NCBI GenBank assembly: GCA_041392845.1
Contig: JAWKLG010000025.1
Coordinates: forward strand, 1 to 64,000
Length of the DNA: 64,000 nucleotides
Reading direction: 5' to 3'
DNA from: JAGQWW01 sp041392845
Lineage (GTDB): Bacteria > Bacteroidota > Bacteroidia > Chitinophagales > Saprospiraceae
The notes under the pieces are model-generated. The model was not told where the DNA came from. It searched no databases and was given only the letters and a program-made list of their open reading frames with translations. The translations under genes were made by a program, and so were the position numbers. The first letter of the stretch is position 1. Each line of letters starts with the position of its first letter. Positions 41,162 to 50,356 of the stretch are shown piece by piece.

Positions 41162-41632
41162 TTACAGCCTTTCCAACTGCTGCTGATAATCATACTGCAG
41201 ATCTTCATGAAGCTTTTCAAGAGCCGTTTTTACTTTTTTGATTTGGCTCATGTACATGTTGGTCAATACTTTACTTCTTCCTATTTTAATTTCTGAGGTT
41301 TTCAATTTGGTGAGGAAATAAAGCCTGAGTCTTACTTCAGTTTCCTTTTCATCTGAATACCGAATGTATTTATCTGTTTGTCGAAGTGCCTTTCTTACAC
41401 TCTTTTTAGTAAGGTAAAATGAAGAGCGATTGGCATCTTTTAAAAGATCGTCAATTTCTTCTTCCACCATAGCGACGTAACTGTCTTCATCCTGGGCTTC
41501 AAAAAGTAGATAAGTGAGCAACTCCTTGTTCTCCTTTTTAAATCTGGCCAATCGCAAACACAATTTAACCAGTGTTTTTGCATCCAAAAATTCCAATTCC
41601 TTTTTGAGTTGGTGTACGGTAGCTGCCTTCAT
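41162..41632 (-). CDS. Conserved helical protein, function unknown
   Basis: 156 residues, soluble, strongly helical and charged (MKAATVHQLKKELEFLDAKT; VRKALRQTDKYIRYSDEKET). No signal peptide, no membrane segment, no catalytic motif. The style (TPR-like helical pairs, LVKLCLRLARFKKENKELLT) is of a conserved Bacteroidota hypothetical protein. Its neighbour upstream on the same strand is a deoxyribonucleotidase gene 230 bp away with a terminator between them, so it is probably a single gene. Confidence 0.7.
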   Translation of the reverse strand: MKAATVHQLKKELEFLDAKTLVKLCLRLARFKKENKELLTYLLFEAQDEDSYVAMVEEEIDDLLKDANRSSFYLTKKSVRKALRQTDKYIRYSDEKETEVRLRLYFLTKLKTSEIKIGRSKVLTNMYMSQIKKVKTALEKLHEDLQYDYQQQLERL

Positions 41633-41722
41633 TTTATAAAGAATTTGAATGGTGAAGGTAAAAGAAAAGGAAGGTTTGAAAAGTCAAAGCAATGAAATAG
41701 AAAAGGAAAGGTCATAAAAATC

Positions 41723-41756
41723 GAAGGAGTTTCTCCTGAATCAGGGAAACTCCTTC
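41723..41756 (-). terminator. Terminator hairpin downstream of deoxyribonucleotidase gene
   Basis: Stem GAAGGAGTTTC/GAAACTCCTTC; read on the minus strand it is followed by GATTTTTATG. About 110 bp beyond the stop at 41865. Confidence 0.6.
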
Positions 41757-41864
41757 CTTTACGCTCACTAGTTATGAAACTTATTACGACTAACAACTTT
41801 AATCACAATAAAGTCACTCTTTAAACCCAAAAGGTTGGGTAGCTTATTGTTTTATTTTAATGCC

Positions 41865-42416
41865 TTAACGGTCATTATTTATCGCTTGTTCAATTTTAAA
41901 AAACTCACGTACTTCATCCCAATTATTCACTCGGGTGAATCTTTTTTCTTCCAGATTGTGCGTTGCAGTATACAAGATACCATGTCCCTGGAAAGCTTCC
42001 AAATTTCTGACATGATCATCTATCATGTAATCAGCTGAAATCATTCCTTTATAGCCACAAAAGACGAAATTTTTCCACGGTATAAAAGGAAAATGATTTT
42101 TGAGCCAGTCATATTTATCCTCCAATGAATTTTTGAACTCCATCGCTGCCGTGACAATAAACACCTCATAATCGGCCATGAGTTCCTGTATCACCTCTCT
42201 GCTTCCCGGCATAACCGGAAGGTCAGCAAAGAATCCTTTTTCGAAAAGAAAATTTCTGATCTTCTCCGCACCTTCAATGTCGTATAATTTCTTTCCCCAA
42301 TATTGTTCTTTGGTTACTCTAATTCCAAATTCCTGTTCGTAGAGATCTTCAAACTTTGGATATACATCTGCCATTACTTCGTCCATATCAATGGCAATCC
42401 TTTTTCTTTGATTCAT
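41865..42416 (-). CDS. 5'(3')-deoxyribonucleotidase-like HAD phosphatase
   Basis: 183 residues from the Met at 42416; an upstream Met at 42446 only adds ten polar residues. HAD motif I is RIAIDMDEVMADVYP (nucleophile Asp and +2 Asp). Motif II region FIVTAAMEFKNSLEDKYDWL, motif III Lys in WKNFVFCGYKGMI, motif IV ADYMIDDHVRNLEAF (paired Asp). This is the NT5C/YorS-type pattern, dephosphorylating deoxyribonucleoside monophosphates. Cytoplasmic. Single gene. Confidence 0.85.
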   Translation of the reverse strand: MNQRKRIAIDMDEVMADVYPKFEDLYEQEFGIRVTKEQYWGKKLYDIEGAEKIRNFLFEKGFFADLPVMPGSREVIQELMADYEVFIVTAAMEFKNSLEDKYDWLKNHFPFIPWKNFVFCGYKGMISADYMIDDHVRNLEAFQGHGILYTATHNLEEKRFTRVNNWDEVREFFKIEQAINNDR

Positions 42417-42575
42417 AACAAATTTCCTGATTTGATTTTGACTCAACGTCCTTTATTGTAATTTAAAGGCATAAAACTAAAACATATTTCCCGATGCCAT
42501 TTTAAAAGCGGCTTTTTGAACCGGGAAGCTTTGAATTTAATTTCTGGGTAACCTCTTATTAGCTAAGTTTTAACG

Positions 42576-43859
42576 ATGAAATCCAAACCCGAAGCAAAAT
42601 CTGTTAAACGCCAGGTCCAAATATATTTGAAAGGAGCCAGCGGCATCATGCCTACTATACCTACTAACCTGGCAGATCTTAAAAGGTTGGCAGAAGCTAA
42701 AATGTCACCAAAGGGTTTTGGATACATGGCAGGGGGAGCCGGAGAAGAAAATACCATTCAAAGAAATCGTGAGGCGTTTGAAAATTGGAAAATCATTCCA
42801 AGAATGTTGAGGGATGTCGGAGTTCGTGATACATCTATTGAATTATTTGGCAGAAAACTAAATGCTCCCTTTTTCCTGGCTCCAATCGGAGTTCTTGATT
42901 TAGCCTATAAAAATGGGGATTTACTAACCGCAAAAGCTGCTGCAAATACCGGTACTCCCATGGTTTTTTCCAACCAGGCTTCCTTCAGTATGGAAAAAAT
43001 GGCCGGCCTGATGGGTGATAGCCCACGTTGGTTTCAATTGTATTGGAGCAAATCTGATGCGCTGGTTGAAAGTCTTGTGAAACGAGCAGAAAATTCTGGC
43101 TGCGAAGCCATAGTTTTGACCCTTGATACAACCTTGCTTGGATGGCGATTGCGTGACCTTGACTTTGGCTACCTTCCATTTCTTGAAGGAAAAGGAATAG
43201 GTCAATACACCTCTGACCCTGTATTTCAAGAGCTGATGCAACAAGAAATACCCGAAGACCCAAATGCTCCCGAAAGAAAAATTACCCTTGCCGCAATTGG
43301 CACCTTGATGAAGTTGGCTAAAAATTATCCGGGTAGCTTTTTTGCCAATTTATTTTCTGATAAACCCTTGAAAGCAGTTCGAACTTTCATCAATATTTAT
43401 TCACGTCCTAACCTAAGTTTCGAAGATTTAAAATTTATTAGAAGCCTTACAAAATTGCCCATCGTATTAAAGGGAATCCTGCATCCTGATGATGCAATCA
43501 AAGCCCTCGATTACGGGATAAATGGTTTTATAGTCTCCAATCATGGGGGAAGACAAGTCAATGGCGCGGTTTCATCCATGGAGATGCTGCCTGCGATTGT
43601 TGATGCGGTTGGCGATAAAGTTCCTGTAATGATGGACAGTGGAATTCGTACCGGTTCTGATGCGTTTAAGGCAATTGCTTTGGGTGCCAAGGCAGTTTTT
43701 CTGGGAAGAACCTATGCTTACGGTCTTGCTATTGCAGGACAAAAAGGTGTGGAAGAAGTTATCCAAAACATGGAGGCAGATTTCGAATTGACGATGGGGC
43801 TGGCAGGTTGTAAATCCATCTCTGAAATTACACGTGACGCTCTTTTGAAAGTAAAATAG
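42576..43859 (+). CDS. FMN-dependent alpha-hydroxy-acid oxidase/dehydrogenase
   Basis: 427 residues, TIM barrel with FMN. Landmarks: FGYMAGGAGEENTIQRNREA, NAPFFLAPIGVLDLAYKNGD, VFSNQASFSMEKM, QLYWSKSDALVESLVKRAEN, VLKGILHPDDAIKALDYG (catalytic Lys) and SNHGGRQVNGAVSSMEMLPA (catalytic His-Gly-Gly-Arg), ending DSGIRTGSDAFKAIALGAKA. This is the lactate oxidase/lactate 2-monooxygenase/LldD family. The exact substrate and electron acceptor cannot be told. An N-terminal ~25-residue basic extension (MKSKPEAKSVKRQVQIYLKG) precedes an alternative Met. Single gene. Confidence 0.9.
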   Translation: MKSKPEAKSVKRQVQIYLKGASGIMPTIPTNLADLKRLAEAKMSPKGFGYMAGGAGEENTIQRNREAFENWKIIPRMLRDVGVRDTSIELFGRKLNAPFFLAPIGVLDLAYKNGDLLTAKAAANTGTPMVFSNQASFSMEKMAGLMGDSPRWFQLYWSKSDALVESLVKRAENSGCEAIVLTLDTTLLGWRLRDLDFGYLPFLEGKGIGQYTSDPVFQELMQQEIPEDPNAPERKITLAAIGTLMKLAKNYPGSFFANLFSDKPLKAVRTFINIYSRPNLSFEDLKFIRSLTKLPIVLKGILHPDDAIKALDYGINGFIVSNHGGRQVNGAVSSMEMLPAIVDAVGDKVPVMMDSGIRTGSDAFKAIALGAKAVFLGRTYAYGLAIAGQKGVEEVIQNMEADFELTMGLAGCKSISEITRDALLKVK

Positions 43860-43942
43860 TTTAAAAATCCACTCTGGGTGGACTTGTTTTCCATTTTCTT
43901 GGACTTACCTCATCACCGGCCTTATCTTTAAAACAAAAAGCT

Positions 43943-44935
43943 ATGGCCAAGAACAAAACATCAGAGAATTTACTCATCAGTATCATCCGAGAATTTTCCT
44001 ATTTCACCAAATCGGAAAGAAGGGGTGTATTTATAATCATTTTGCTTACGGTTTTCATTTGGACCATCCCGGATTTGATGCCATGGATTTATCCAATCGA
44101 TCAACAGCAAATGATTATTTATGTAAAAAATGCAGAAGAGGTTTTAAATAAAATTCCAGAAGGACGGAGCTATGAAGTAATAGATGAAACATCTTCTTTG
44201 AATTCAGACAAGGGAGATTTTCAAAATGAAAATGAGGTTAACGCAGAAGGAAATTTTTCCAGCCCTGCCATTCAAAGTTTCCCTTTCAATCCCAATACCA
44301 TTTCGGTAGACAGTCTTCAGTTGTTGGGTTTTTCAAAAAAGACTGCTTTAACCATAGAAAAGTACCGAAGCAAAGGAGGGCAATTTTTTAAAAAAGAAGA
44401 CTTGAAAAAAATCTATGGATTGGAAGAAACAGTTTTTGACCGATTGGAAGGGCAAATTTTATTAGAAGCGTCTAAAAACGAAAACCCGGAAATTAAAGAA
44501 AAATCCAAATTTTCATCCAGGGAAATCCCTTTGGCAAGCATTGATATCAATGAGGCTAATGCCGAAGATTTCCGCCAAATAAAAGGGATTGGTCCATTTT
44601 ACAGCAACATTATAATTGAATACCGGGAAAAAATTGGAGGGTTTCACTCTATAGAACAGATGAAGGAAATCAAAGCAATACCGGATACGGTTTTTATAAA
44701 AATGGAACCATTTCTTACAAAGTCCTCATTTAAAGGGGAGAATCTTGAAATCAATAATCTGGATAAAAAAGGATTGGCAGAACATCCTTACATAAGTTGG
44801 AGACAAGCTGAGGCATTGTACAAATATCGAATCAATCACGGAACATTTACATCCATAGCAGATATTGAAAATGTAGGTGTATTTAATAAAGAGGAAATCA
44901 ATAAACTGGCTCCTTACCTCTCCTTCAGGACATAA
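43943..44935 (+). CDS. Helix-hairpin-helix (ComEA-like) membrane protein
   Basis: 330 residues. One membrane helix near the N-terminus (GVFIIILLTVFIWTIPDLMP, about 29-48), then a linker and three or more HhH DNA-binding-type repeats. These are NPNTISVDSLQLLGFSKKTA with IEKYRSKGG; DINEANAEDFRQIKGIGPFY with IIEYREKIGGF; and LAEHPYISWRQAEALYKYRI with NHGTFTSIADIENV. The pattern VD...L..LG....A..I..YR..GG.F....DL is the ComEA signature; such proteins bind DNA during uptake, or serve other envelope roles. Topology puts the repeats outside the cytoplasm. Convergent with the Cys-rich gene, sharing a bidirectional terminator. Confidence 0.85.
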   Translation: MAKNKTSENLLISIIREFSYFTKSERRGVFIIILLTVFIWTIPDLMPWIYPIDQQQMIIYVKNAEEVLNKIPEGRSYEVIDETSSLNSDKGDFQNENEVNAEGNFSSPAIQSFPFNPNTISVDSLQLLGFSKKTALTIEKYRSKGGQFFKKEDLKKIYGLEETVFDRLEGQILLEASKNENPEIKEKSKFSSREIPLASIDINEANAEDFRQIKGIGPFYSNIIIEYREKIGGFHSIEQMKEIKAIPDTVFIKMEPFLTKSSFKGENLEINNLDKKGLAEHPYISWRQAEALYKYRINHGTFTSIADIENVGVFNKEEINKLAPYLSFRT

Positions 44936-44972
44936 AAAAAGGCCTGACAACAAACGTGTCAAGCCTTTTTTT
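44935..44972. terminator. Bidirectional terminator between convergent genes
   Basis: Stem AAAAAAGGCCTGACA/TGTCAAGCCTTTTTTT with a 7-nt loop and A/T runs on both sides; serves the HhH gene (+) and the Cys-rich gene (-). Confidence 0.85.
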
Positions 44973-44986
44973 CAGAAACATTCTGA

Positions 44987-45493
44987 TTAGTTGGTTCCTT
45001 CGCTGCTAACAGCTTGTACTTTAACTTTTTCGGAAGTTTGAGTGCTTGCAGCAGATGCTTTCTTAGAAGAGCAGCAGCCTGCTTTTGCAGCACCTGAACA
45101 AGAAGCTTTTGATGCTGAAGCCTTCTCAGCTCCTGAACAAGAAGCTTTTGAACCAGCAGATTTTCCGGCACAACAGCTTTTTCCGTTTGTAGCTTTTCCA
45201 TGTACTTCAGATGGAGAAACATTTACAAACTGTCCATTTGCTGAATCATATGAAACTTCTGAAAAAGAAACATTACCACTTTTAGCACAAGTTTCTTTTT
45301 TCCAATAGCTTACAGTTCCTGATTTCTCACAAACCCTGCGCTCGATGGTTTCATCCATTGAAGCAAGTTTTGCAGCAGCTTCATCACTTTGAACTTCAGT
45401 TGTGGAAGCAGATTTTTTTCCATGGCACTGAGCCTGGATAGTACCTAGTGCAGCAAAGCTTACCAGGGCGAAAAGGAGAAATAATTTTTTCAT
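44987..45493 (-). CDS. Secreted Cys/Ser/Ala/Lys-rich low-complexity protein
   Basis: 168 residues. Clear signal peptide MKKLFLLFALVSFAALGTIQ cleaved before AQCHG. The middle has VCEKSGTVSYWKKETC and FSEVSYDSANGQFVNVSPSE. The last ~70 residues are a low-complexity run of K/A/S/G with paired and single cysteines (KSCCAGKSAGSKASC, then KASASKASCSG and KAGCCSSKKAS). The 11 or so cysteines, often as CC or SC, suggest metal binding or disulfide-linked surface material. The family is unknown to me. Repeats in the tail probably grew by slippage of GCA/TCA-rich codons. Confidence 0.7.
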   Translation of the reverse strand: MKKLFLLFALVSFAALGTIQAQCHGKKSASTTEVQSDEAAAKLASMDETIERRVCEKSGTVSYWKKETCAKSGNVSFSEVSYDSANGQFVNVSPSEVHGKATNGKSCCAGKSAGSKASCSGAEKASASKASCSGAAKAGCCSSKKASAASTQTSEKVKVQAVSSEGTN

Positions 45494-45656
45494 AAGATTA
45501 AATTTATCAATTAGTTAAATTTTTTTCAGCGCTTCCAAAAATACAACTTATACCCGCTTAATTCAATAGTTTAGGTAGGTAGATTTCAATTTAACGTTTC
45601 TTTAAATGACCTTTGCAGTTAAATTGTGATTTTTGAGGCCAATATGAATTGACCGG

Positions 45657-48305
45657 ATGAGCCGTTTTTATAAAATTCTTACATTCCTGATTGTTTTAAG
45701 CTGTATTTCCATAAAGAAAATGGAGGCTCAAGCTCATGACTTCCCAAAAGTCAGCCTCGATTTTAATGATGTACCTATTCAGCAGGTTTTAGATTCCATT
45801 GCCAGCCAGGTTAACATTACCATCGCATATTCTCCCTCCATATTTGAGTCGGGAATACTTTGTAGTATCAAGGTTAAAAAGGAAGATCTGAAGTCAATAC
45901 TTGATCAGATACTAAAGGAACATTGGGTTTCTTATGAAATTTCTCCTGACAAAAAACAAGTGGTTTTATTTAAAAAGAAAAGGAAACTCGTTACGCTGAG
46001 TGGGTTTATTGAAGACAAAACTTCAGGTGAAAAATTAATTGGGGCAAACATTTTGGATCTAAATACGGGAATTGGCACAGCCACAAATGAATATGGATTT
46101 TTTAGCCTAACTTTTTTAGAAAACGAGGTAAACCTTCGGATTAGTTACCTGGGTTATTCTACCTTATTTTTTAAAAAGGATATCAACGAAAGTCAGGAGC
46201 AAAACTTCCAGCTCAAGCCTAATCTAACGCTGGAAGAAGTCATCGTAACCGGAACCTTACCTGGAACGGAACCCGGAAACTTGCAAAAGGGTGGTTTTCA
46301 GGAAATCAATGTGGAAGAAATGGCATCCTTGCCAACATTAGGTGGTGAGGTAGATGTGATGCGCATGATGGATTTATTACCCGGAGTTCAAACCGGTCCG
46401 GACGGTGTAGGTGGATTGCATGTCAGGGGAGGAAATGCCGATCAAAATTTAGTTTTGTTGGATGGCGTTCCTGTTTACAATGGAGCGCATCTGCTTGGAG
46501 TATATTCCATGTTCAACGATTTCTCCATTCAAAAAGCCAGTTTGCAAAAAAGTGATTTTGATGCCAGGCATGGAGGAAGGCTTTCTTCCGTGATGGATAT
46601 CCGAATGAGGGAAGGCAACAAAAAAGAATACCACGGCGGATTTGGACTGGGCATTTTAACTACTAAAGCAACCTTTGAAGGCCCTATTCAAAAAGATAAA
46701 TCCTCCTTTATGTTGTCCGGACGGAGAGTTTTTTGGGATTGGCTGATTGGTGCTGCAATCAATAGTTCTTCCGGATTAAATGACGACCAATTTTTGAAAT
46801 ATTATTTCTATGATTGGAATGCTAAAGTCAATCATAGTTTCTCCAATAAAGACAAGGTTTTTTTATCCTTTTTTAGGGGAGGAGACAAATTTGAATATGG
46901 AGATGGCTCCAATGAATTTTCTGTATCGGACTTCAAATCAAATGTAGCTGTAAACTGGGACAATTCGATTCTTGCAGCCAGGTGGAATCATGTTTTTTCA
47001 GGTAGACTATTTGCGAACAGTACTTTCAACTTTAGTCGATTCAATTTTAGGTTCAGAAATTACAACCACAGCTTCGAAAGGGATTCCATGCAAAGTAATT
47101 CTTTGTTCTTTGATCTGAATTTGTCATCAATAATCGATTATACGCTCAAAACTGATTTCGACTATTATTATTCGCCAGACCATCTTGTCAAATTTGGAGG
47201 CATTATCACCTTGCACAATTTTGAAGCCACCTCAGTTTCGGCTGGTGCATTGAGATTTGACGAAGGAACTTACGGGAACTTTGATTTTGGCACCAGAAGT
47301 GATCCCGATAAATTGCAAGAACAGTATTTGCCTTCAAAAATAAGTGCTGTGGAAGCAGCGGTTTATTTAGAAGATAACTATGAAGTAAATGATTGGTTAG
47401 CATTAAAGGCAGGAATGTTTTTAACCGGATTTTTTGTGGATAATAAAACCTACCTTTCTTTACAACCTCGCTTGTCAAGTTATGTAAATCTACTCAGGGG
47501 GCTTTCATGGCAATCTTCCTTTTCAAGAATGTCTCAATTCTTGCACCTGGTAACAGGTTCCAATATTGGTTTACCTTCAGACTTATGGGTTCCTTCAACC
47601 GAAAAGATTGATCCACAAAATGCCTGGCAGGTTAGTTCGGGCTTCAATTATTCCAATGAAAAAGGTCTACAGGCCTCGGTTGAAGCTTATTACAAAAAGA
47701 TGAAAAATGTGCTCAGCTTTAATTCAACCGAAGTTGCACCTGTTCCTCCTGGAATTACTGAATGGGAGGATATGGTGGTATCAGGGGAAGGAAGGGCGTA
47801 TGGTATAGAATCCATGATCAATCTTCGAAAAGGAAAAAGTACAGGAATGGTTTCTTATACCTTGAGTTGGGCAGAAAGACAGTATGAGGCCTTTAATAAT
47901 GGAGACAGGTATCCATTTAAATATGATCGCAGGCATTATGTAAAACTTGCTTACCTCTATAAGTTTGGTGAAAAGTTTCAAATGGGAATGAATTGGGTTT
48001 ATGGAAGCGGGAATCCTTTTACACCAAAGGAAGGTGAGTTTTCAATACCAAATTTTGGAACACTTACGCTTTATACCCCTAAAAACAGCGTGCGATTACC
48101 AGCCTACCACCGTATGGACTTGAGTTTTAATTTTATAAAAAAGAAAAAACACGGTGTGAGAACCTGGAATGTAAGTATCTACAACGTTTACAACCATCAA
48201 AATCCGTTCTGGATTTATCAGGAAAATGACAATGGGCAAACCAGGGTAAAACAACTTTCTATTTTACCGATTTTTCCATCTTTTACTTATTCTTATCAGT
48301 TTTGA
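45657..48305 (+). CDS. TonB-dependent outer-membrane receptor with STN domain
   Basis: 882 residues. Signal peptide (FYKILTFLIVLSCISIKKME). STN secretin/TonB N-terminal domain about 30-108 (VSLDFNDVPIQQVLDSIASQ). Carboxypeptidase-regulatory-like domain about 112-200 (GFIEDKTSGEKLIGANILDL). Plug domain about 215-330 (MRMMDLLPGVQTGPDGVGGL, VRGGNADQNLVLLDGVPVYN). C-terminal 22-strand barrel ending FPSFTYSYQF. It imports a large ligand using TonB energy (a TonB gene is at 55.4 kb). The STN domain normally signals to an anti-sigma/sigma pair, but none is adjacent. It overlaps the convergent response-regulator gene by 10 bp. Confidence 0.93.
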   Translation: MSRFYKILTFLIVLSCISIKKMEAQAHDFPKVSLDFNDVPIQQVLDSIASQVNITIAYSPSIFESGILCSIKVKKEDLKSILDQILKEHWVSYEISPDKKQVVLFKKKRKLVTLSGFIEDKTSGEKLIGANILDLNTGIGTATNEYGFFSLTFLENEVNLRISYLGYSTLFFKKDINESQEQNFQLKPNLTLEEVIVTGTLPGTEPGNLQKGGFQEINVEEMASLPTLGGEVDVMRMMDLLPGVQTGPDGVGGLHVRGGNADQNLVLLDGVPVYNGAHLLGVYSMFNDFSIQKASLQKSDFDARHGGRLSSVMDIRMREGNKKEYHGGFGLGILTTKATFEGPIQKDKSSFMLSGRRVFWDWLIGAAINSSSGLNDDQFLKYYFYDWNAKVNHSFSNKDKVFLSFFRGGDKFEYGDGSNEFSVSDFKSNVAVNWDNSILAARWNHVFSGRLFANSTFNFSRFNFRFRNYNHSFERDSMQSNSLFFDLNLSSIIDYTLKTDFDYYYSPDHLVKFGGIITLHNFEATSVSAGALRFDEGTYGNFDFGTRSDPDKLQEQYLPSKISAVEAAVYLEDNYEVNDWLALKAGMFLTGFFVDNKTYLSLQPRLSSYVNLLRGLSWQSSFSRMSQFLHLVTGSNIGLPSDLWVPSTEKIDPQNAWQVSSGFNYSNEKGLQASVEAYYKKMKNVLSFNSTEVAPVPPGITEWEDMVVSGEGRAYGIESMINLRKGKSTGMVSYTLSWAERQYEAFNNGDRYPFKYDRRHYVKLAYLYKFGEKFQMGMNWVYGSGNPFTPKEGEFSIPNFGTLTLYTPKNSVRLPAYHRMDLSFNFIKKKKHGVRTWNVSIYNVYNHQNPFWIYQENDNGQTRVKQLSILPIFPSFTYSYQF

Positions 48306-48979
48306 GTTTTGAGACGGAACCCAACCCCATGGATGTTTTCAATCTTCAGGTTTTCATCCTGATTTAAATATTTGCGTAAGCGGGAAATAAATACATCAAG
48401 GCTTCTACCCAGGAAGTAATCATCTTCTCCCCACAATTTAATCAAGATATCACTGCGCTTTAAAACCTGATTGGGATTGTCCATGAAAAGTTTTAGAAGA
48501 TCGGCTTCCTTTTGAGTAAGAGTCTTTTCAGAATCTCCGTGAATCAAAGTAAGATTGGGGTAATCAAATTCGTATTCGCCAATGGTATTGTTGTGGTGGG
48601 TGGTTGAACTGATATTACTTCTTCTTAAAAAGATTTCAATTTTTAATATCAATTCCTCAATGGAAAAGGGTTTCGTGATATAATCGTCGGCTCCCAATTT
48701 CAGTCCTCTGATTTTATCTTCTTTTAATGACTTCGCTGTAAGAAAAAGGATGGGAATTTGTTGGTCTACCTTCCTGATTTCTTCGGCGAGGGTGAATCCA
48801 TCCATTTCGGGCAACATGACATCCAAAACACATAGGTCAAAATCTCCTTCTTTGAATGTCTCCAGGCCTTTTTTACCATCCGTACAATGGCTCACATTAT
48901 ATCCTTGCAGTTCCAGATTATCCCTGGTAACGAAGCTTAAACTTTCATCATCTTCAACGTAGAGGACATTTGCTTTCAT
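48296..48979 (-). CDS. OmpR/PhoB-type response regulator, apparently orphan
   Basis: 227 residues. Receiver domain 1-120: NVLYVEDDESLSFVTRDNLE (acidic pocket), DFDLCVLDVMLPEMDGFTLA (phospho-acceptor Asp in LDVMLP), PILFLTAKSLKEDKI (Thr), GADDYITKPFSIEEL (Lys). C-terminal winged HTH about 130-225 (EKTLTQKEADLLKLFMDNPN, GRSLDVFISRLRKYLNQDEN). No histidine kinase gene is beside it: downstream is the convergent TonB receptor, upstream a Pycsar-effector-like gene 100 bp away. Its last codons overlap the receptor gene's last codons. Confidence 0.93.
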   Translation of the reverse strand: MKANVLYVEDDESLSFVTRDNLELQGYNVSHCTDGKKGLETFKEGDFDLCVLDVMLPEMDGFTLAEEIRKVDQQIPILFLTAKSLKEDKIRGLKLGADDYITKPFSIEELILKIEIFLRRSNISSTTHHNNTIGEYEFDYPNLTLIHGDSEKTLTQKEADLLKLFMDNPNQVLKRSDILIKLWGEDDYFLGRSLDVFISRLRKYLNQDENLKIENIHGVGFRLKTQN

Positions 48980-49082
48980 ATCATCGGTTTTTCATTCTTG
49001 GAGCAAAAGTGCAGCTTTTTTTTCTACACCATTTGGATTAACGCATAATCCGCCAATACTGTTGCCAAATCTCGCAAAAAAC

Positions 49083-50276
49083 CTATGATGTAAGAAATAC
49101 AAACAAAAATGAAAGGACGGTCACTACAAATCCGGCCATAAAAACATTGTAGGAAACAGAAAGGAACCTGTACTTTTTATCCAACACTTTTCCCAGGTAG
49201 TACAAATCACGAGTCATGTTGTCTACCAGCAATTTATCATCCTTGAATAGCTCCTGCATTCCGCTCATATATTGGTCAATATCCAACTTTACAAAGTTCC
49301 CAAAAAAGACCAGGTTCTTTTTGATGTTTTCCGGGCTACTGGTATTGGAATTTAGGCTTGTTACTTTGGGGCGAGCAGATAAGACCGCAAAAATCAATGA
49401 AGTCAATCCGGTTACAAGGAAAATGATAGCCGGCATAAAAATCATGGGATTTGCTTCCATGATATTTCTATAAGACAAAATAGAAATGACTACAGAAATC
49501 AAAATCGCATTTACGCTGATCATGATATTGGCCTTGTTGTCGGCAATGGAACTCAGGTTTATATGATTGCGATAATTGGCCTTGAAAAAAGTTTGGATGG
49601 TTCTTTGAGCAGAAGGTGTAAACTCCTCTTTAACTTCAATGAGTCGCTCTTCATTCTGAACCTTCTTTCTGAGTTTTTCGAGTTTGTTTTTTTGAAAAAG
49701 AATGTTTTTCGCCAATTCGGGTTCATACAATTCCTTGCCTCCTTTGGTCAAAAACCGAACAGTCAATAATTGCTGCAACTTAAATTGGGCCCAGGAATAA
49801 TCGTCATGCGATTTATCTCCCATCCACTCCAACTCCAACCGCTCTAGTGCTTCTGTTTGCTGAAAATCCATTCCGAATAAAATCCCTTGTACAGCATCCT
49901 TTAAGGTTTGTGCCAACAAAAATTCGGGCGTCTTTTCAATAGATGCCGATTGAATCAATCGCGCTACCGCGCCGGAATTGCTTTCATCAGCATCATGAAC
50001 TTCAAGATAGGATTTGGCCATTTCGATACTTTGAGGCAAAGGATCGTTTGGATCCAGTAAATGACCGGTGAAATAAAACCAGGCACTTGTTTTCAATAGA
50101 TCGACAGAAGCTTCATCCCTGATTTCATTACGAAAAGAAAGCGCATCTATGGCCTGAACCAATTGTTGGGTTAATGCATAATTGTGGAAGAGCAGCCGGT
50201 GGTCAGCATGACTGTTGTAGAGGTTACGGACATATTTTTCCGTAGTGCCCAGCGTAGTTGGTTGCTCAGCAATCAA
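49083..50276 (-). CDS. HD-like plus DUF5706/Pycsar-effector (PycTM-like) membrane protein
   Basis: 397 residues. The N-terminal ~210 residues are helical and look like a decayed HD phosphohydrolase domain (HADHRLLFHNYALTQQLVQA; the usual HD pair is replaced in TSAWFYFTGHLLDP). The C-terminal ~180 residues carry the DUF5706 signature: KANYRNHINLSSIADNKANI then MISVNAILISVVISILSYRN, with further membrane helices at about 270-295 and 372-395. DUF5706 proteins are the membrane effectors of Pycsar anti-phage systems, but the HD-fused form is also widespread without a cyclase. No pyrimidine cyclase gene is present nearby, so a defence role is not established. Confidence 0.8.
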   Translation of the reverse strand: MIAEQPTTLGTTEKYVRNLYNSHADHRLLFHNYALTQQLVQAIDALSFRNEIRDEASVDLLKTSAWFYFTGHLLDPNDPLPQSIEMAKSYLEVHDADESNSGAVARLIQSASIEKTPEFLLAQTLKDAVQGILFGMDFQQTEALERLELEWMGDKSHDDYSWAQFKLQQLLTVRFLTKGGKELYEPELAKNILFQKNKLEKLRKKVQNEERLIEVKEEFTPSAQRTIQTFFKANYRNHINLSSIADNKANIMISVNAILISVVISILSYRNIMEANPMIFMPAIIFLVTGLTSLIFAVLSARPKVTSLNSNTSSPENIKKNLVFFGNFVKLDIDQYMSGMQELFKDDKLLVDNMTRDLYYLGKVLDKKYRFLSVSYNVFMAGFVVTVLSFLFVFLTS

Positions 50277-50356
50277 TTGATAGAAGTTTGTTTGCAGAGC
50301 GAAATTACAATTTGAATTACAACTTTATGTAATGAGAGGGAAATGATTTGAAATCC

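Noticed and set aside
49083..50276. Complete Pycsar defence system
   Set aside because: Only the effector-like protein is present; neighbours are an ABC-F protein and a response regulator, no cyclase.
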